6,687 nucleotides of DNA from an uncultured Chloroflexaceae bacterium (GTDB taxonomy: Bacteria; Chloroflexota; Chloroflexia; Chloroflexales; Chloroflexaceae). The notes under the pieces are model-generated. The model made no database searches, was not told the origin of the DNA, and was given only the letters and a program-made list of their open reading frames with translations. Shown piece after piece: positions 5,774-6,687 of the stretch; the stretch's first letter is position 1; every line of letters starts with the position of its first letter. The translations under genes and the position numbers were made by a program. The stretch covers positions 1 through 6,687 of the forward strand of contig CAKZQX010000997.1 in the NCBI GenBank assembly GCA_937141995.1, read 5' to 3'.

Positions 5774-6687
5774 CTACGCCGGTTGAACCGTTGCAGTGGC
5801 CGATGGCGCTGCTTCCGGGGTGGCCGACGGCGCTGCTTCCGGGGTGGCCGACGGCAACGGGGATGGAGATGGAGATGGTTCCGAGGGGAGTCCTTCCGCG
5901 GTAGCGGATGGCCCGGCGAGAAGATCGGCCGGTTCCGCGGTGTCGGTATCTGTCGGGTCAGGCTCCATCTGGAGAATTGCCGTTGGGGTAGGTTCCACAG
6001 GTAGCAGTGCAGTTGCGGTTGGTGTTGCAACTACCTGCGGCGGCGCGGTTGCGGTCGGCACTGGTGTGGCCTCAACTCCCGCCGGTGTGCCGGTGGTTGA
6101 AACCGCAACGGTTGGTCGGGTATTGGTAATCGCTGTTCCTGGAGGCGGATACTCCGGCGGTGCGGTTGCCGTCGGCAATTCCAGGATTGGCGTTATCGTG
6201 GGTGGCGCGACTGTCGCTGTCGGTGGCTCCAGCGTCGCAGTTGGCGGCTCCGGGGTGGCCGTTTCCGTCGGCGGCACCGGCGAGGGCGGCACCGGCGAAG
6301 GTGGCACCGGCGAAGGTGGTACCGGCGAGGGTGGTACCGGCGAGGGTGGCACCGGTGAAGATGCCTCGGTTGGCGGCGCAACAGTAGTGCCCGGCACCTC
6401 GGTCGTGGCCGGTGGCGGAACGTCCGTGGGTGCCACCGGCTCCGTCATTTCTGTCTCGATCACCGGTAGCGACGCCGTTGGCGCGACATCTATCCCCGTG
6501 TCACTATTGCTGCCCCGTACAAACAGCGCCAGCAACGCCAACCCAAGCAGGGCCAGCACAACTGCCACTGCAACCTGGTTGGGCGAAAAGCGGCTCTGGC
6601 GCGGGCTACGCGGCGGGTAGCCCGCGCTGCCGGTGCCGGGAGGCGGCGCGGGTGGCTGGGATGGTGGTATCGGCGGCTGTACCGGCG
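5774..6687 (-). CDS. Single-pass membrane protein with proline-rich cytoplasmic side and Pro/Thr-rich exterior (5' partial)
   Basis: The frame is open on the minus strand from the window edge to a TAG at 5774-5776 (303 codons visible), so the start lies outside; a GTG at 6568 sits inside the transmembrane helix and is unlikely to be the start. Visible residues 1-30 are Pro/Gly-rich (QPPIPPSQPPAPPPG), followed by an Arg-containing stretch (RSPRQSR) and a hydrophobic helix (about 38-57, VAVVLALLGLALLALFV). The positive residues before the helix predict N-inside, C-outside. The remaining 240 or so residues are Pro/Thr/Ala/Ser/Val-rich and low in complexity, with six SPVPP units and an ATPEAAPS repeat, as in wall- or envelope-spanning stalks. 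In Chloroflexota and Actinobacteria such a layout often follows a cytoplasmic Ser/Thr kinase or zinc-ribbon domain, but none is visible here. Function unknown. It is convergent with pstB and shares its terminator. Confidence 0.7.
   Translation of the reverse strand, partial: PVQPPIPPSQPPAPPPGTGSAGYPPRSPRQSRFSPNQVAVAVVLALLGLALLALFVRGSNSDTGIDVAPTASLPVIETEMTEPVAPTDVPPPATTEVPGTTVAPPTEASSPVPPSPVPPSPVPPSPVPPSPVPPSPVPPTETATPEPPTATLEPPTATVAPPTITPILELPTATAPPEYPPPGTAITNTRPTVAVSTTGTPAGVEATPVPTATAPPQVVATPTATALLPVEPTPTAILQMEPDPTDTDTAEPADLLAGPSATAEGLPSEPSPSPSPLPSATPEAAPSATPEAAPSATATVQPA
5797..5844 (-). repeat. 24-bp tandem repeat near the C-terminus of the Pro/Thr-rich protein
   Basis: Two 24-bp units (5797-5820 and 5821-5844) differ at one base, and a partial third starts at 5845. 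On the minus strand they encode repeated ATPEAAPS, next to a run of Pro-Ser pairs (around 5860-5880). Confidence 0.85.
6273..6362 (-). repeat. Six-unit 15-bp tandem repeat encoding SPVPP
   Basis: Six contiguous 15-bp units (starting at 6273, 6288, 6303, 6318, 6333 and 6348) follow GGYACCGGYGARGRY. They encode a run of Ser-Pro-Val-Pro-Pro on the minus strand. Differences between units are mostly at codon third positions, so the peptide is kept while the DNA drifts. The region is likely an extended polyproline-type stalk. Confidence 0.92.
6599..6627. other. Perfect 11-bp GC-rich hairpin inside the coding region
   Basis: GCGCGGGCTAC (6599-6609) is exactly mirrored by GTAGCCCGCGC (6617-6627) with a 7-base loop. 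It lies in the part of the minus-strand gene that encodes the segment just before the transmembrane helix. No T-run follows on either strand, so it is not a terminator. Confidence 0.6.

Noticed and set aside
6273..6362. Regular 15-bp units considered as a CRISPR array
   Set aside because: The units are contiguous with no unique spacers, are multiples of three and encode a clean SPVPP peptide repeat.
5796..6620. Long plus-strand open frame (274 codons), Gly/Val/Ala-rich
   Set aside because: It is the antisense shadow of the Pro/Thr-rich minus-strand gene: GGTGEGG is the reverse of the SPVPP repeats. It lacks a ribosome binding site and a membrane or signal segment, and it runs head-on past the pst terminator without its own signals.

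Overview
The window carries a high-affinity phosphate uptake locus (Pst ABC transporter), followed by a convergent gene for a proline/threonine-rich membrane-anchored protein. I infer a GC-rich bacterium, most likely of the Chloroflexota. The reasons are the acidic, low-complexity linker in front of the PstS domain, the enlarged PstA, and a single-pass protein with a long Pro/Thr-rich exterior stalk. This taxonomic call comes from general resemblance, not from a search.

Bases 1-1875 hold the 3' part of a pstS gene whose 5' end lies outside the window. It encodes two complete phosphate-binding domains in one reading frame. The two 864-bp copies differ at one silent base and are joined by a 20-residue linker. 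Bases 1876-2608 are a 733-bp non-coding gap packed with structure: two stem-loops just after pstS, an AT-rich stretch, an inverted-repeat region with alternative pairings (2135-2238), a nested hairpin (2295-2389), three GTAACAG repeats, and a 128-bp MITE-like element (2446-2573) with 15-bp terminal inverted repeats and a 9-bp target duplication. That element ends 35 bp before the pstC start codon.

Bases 2609-5642 are a tight pstC-pstA-pstB operon: pstC and pstA overlap by 4 bp, and pstA and pstB are 2 bp apart. PstS captures phosphate outside the membrane, PstC and PstA form the channel, and PstB hydrolyses ATP. PstA has an unusual extracytoplasmic insertion of about 120 residues. A strong hairpin terminator (5679-5718), plausibly active in both directions, closes the operon. 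No phoU is visible in the window.

Bases 5774-6687 (minus strand) are the 3' part of a gene for a protein with a proline-rich N-terminal side, one transmembrane helix and a Pro/Thr/Ser-rich exterior built partly from short tandem repeats. Its function is unknown and its start is outside the window.
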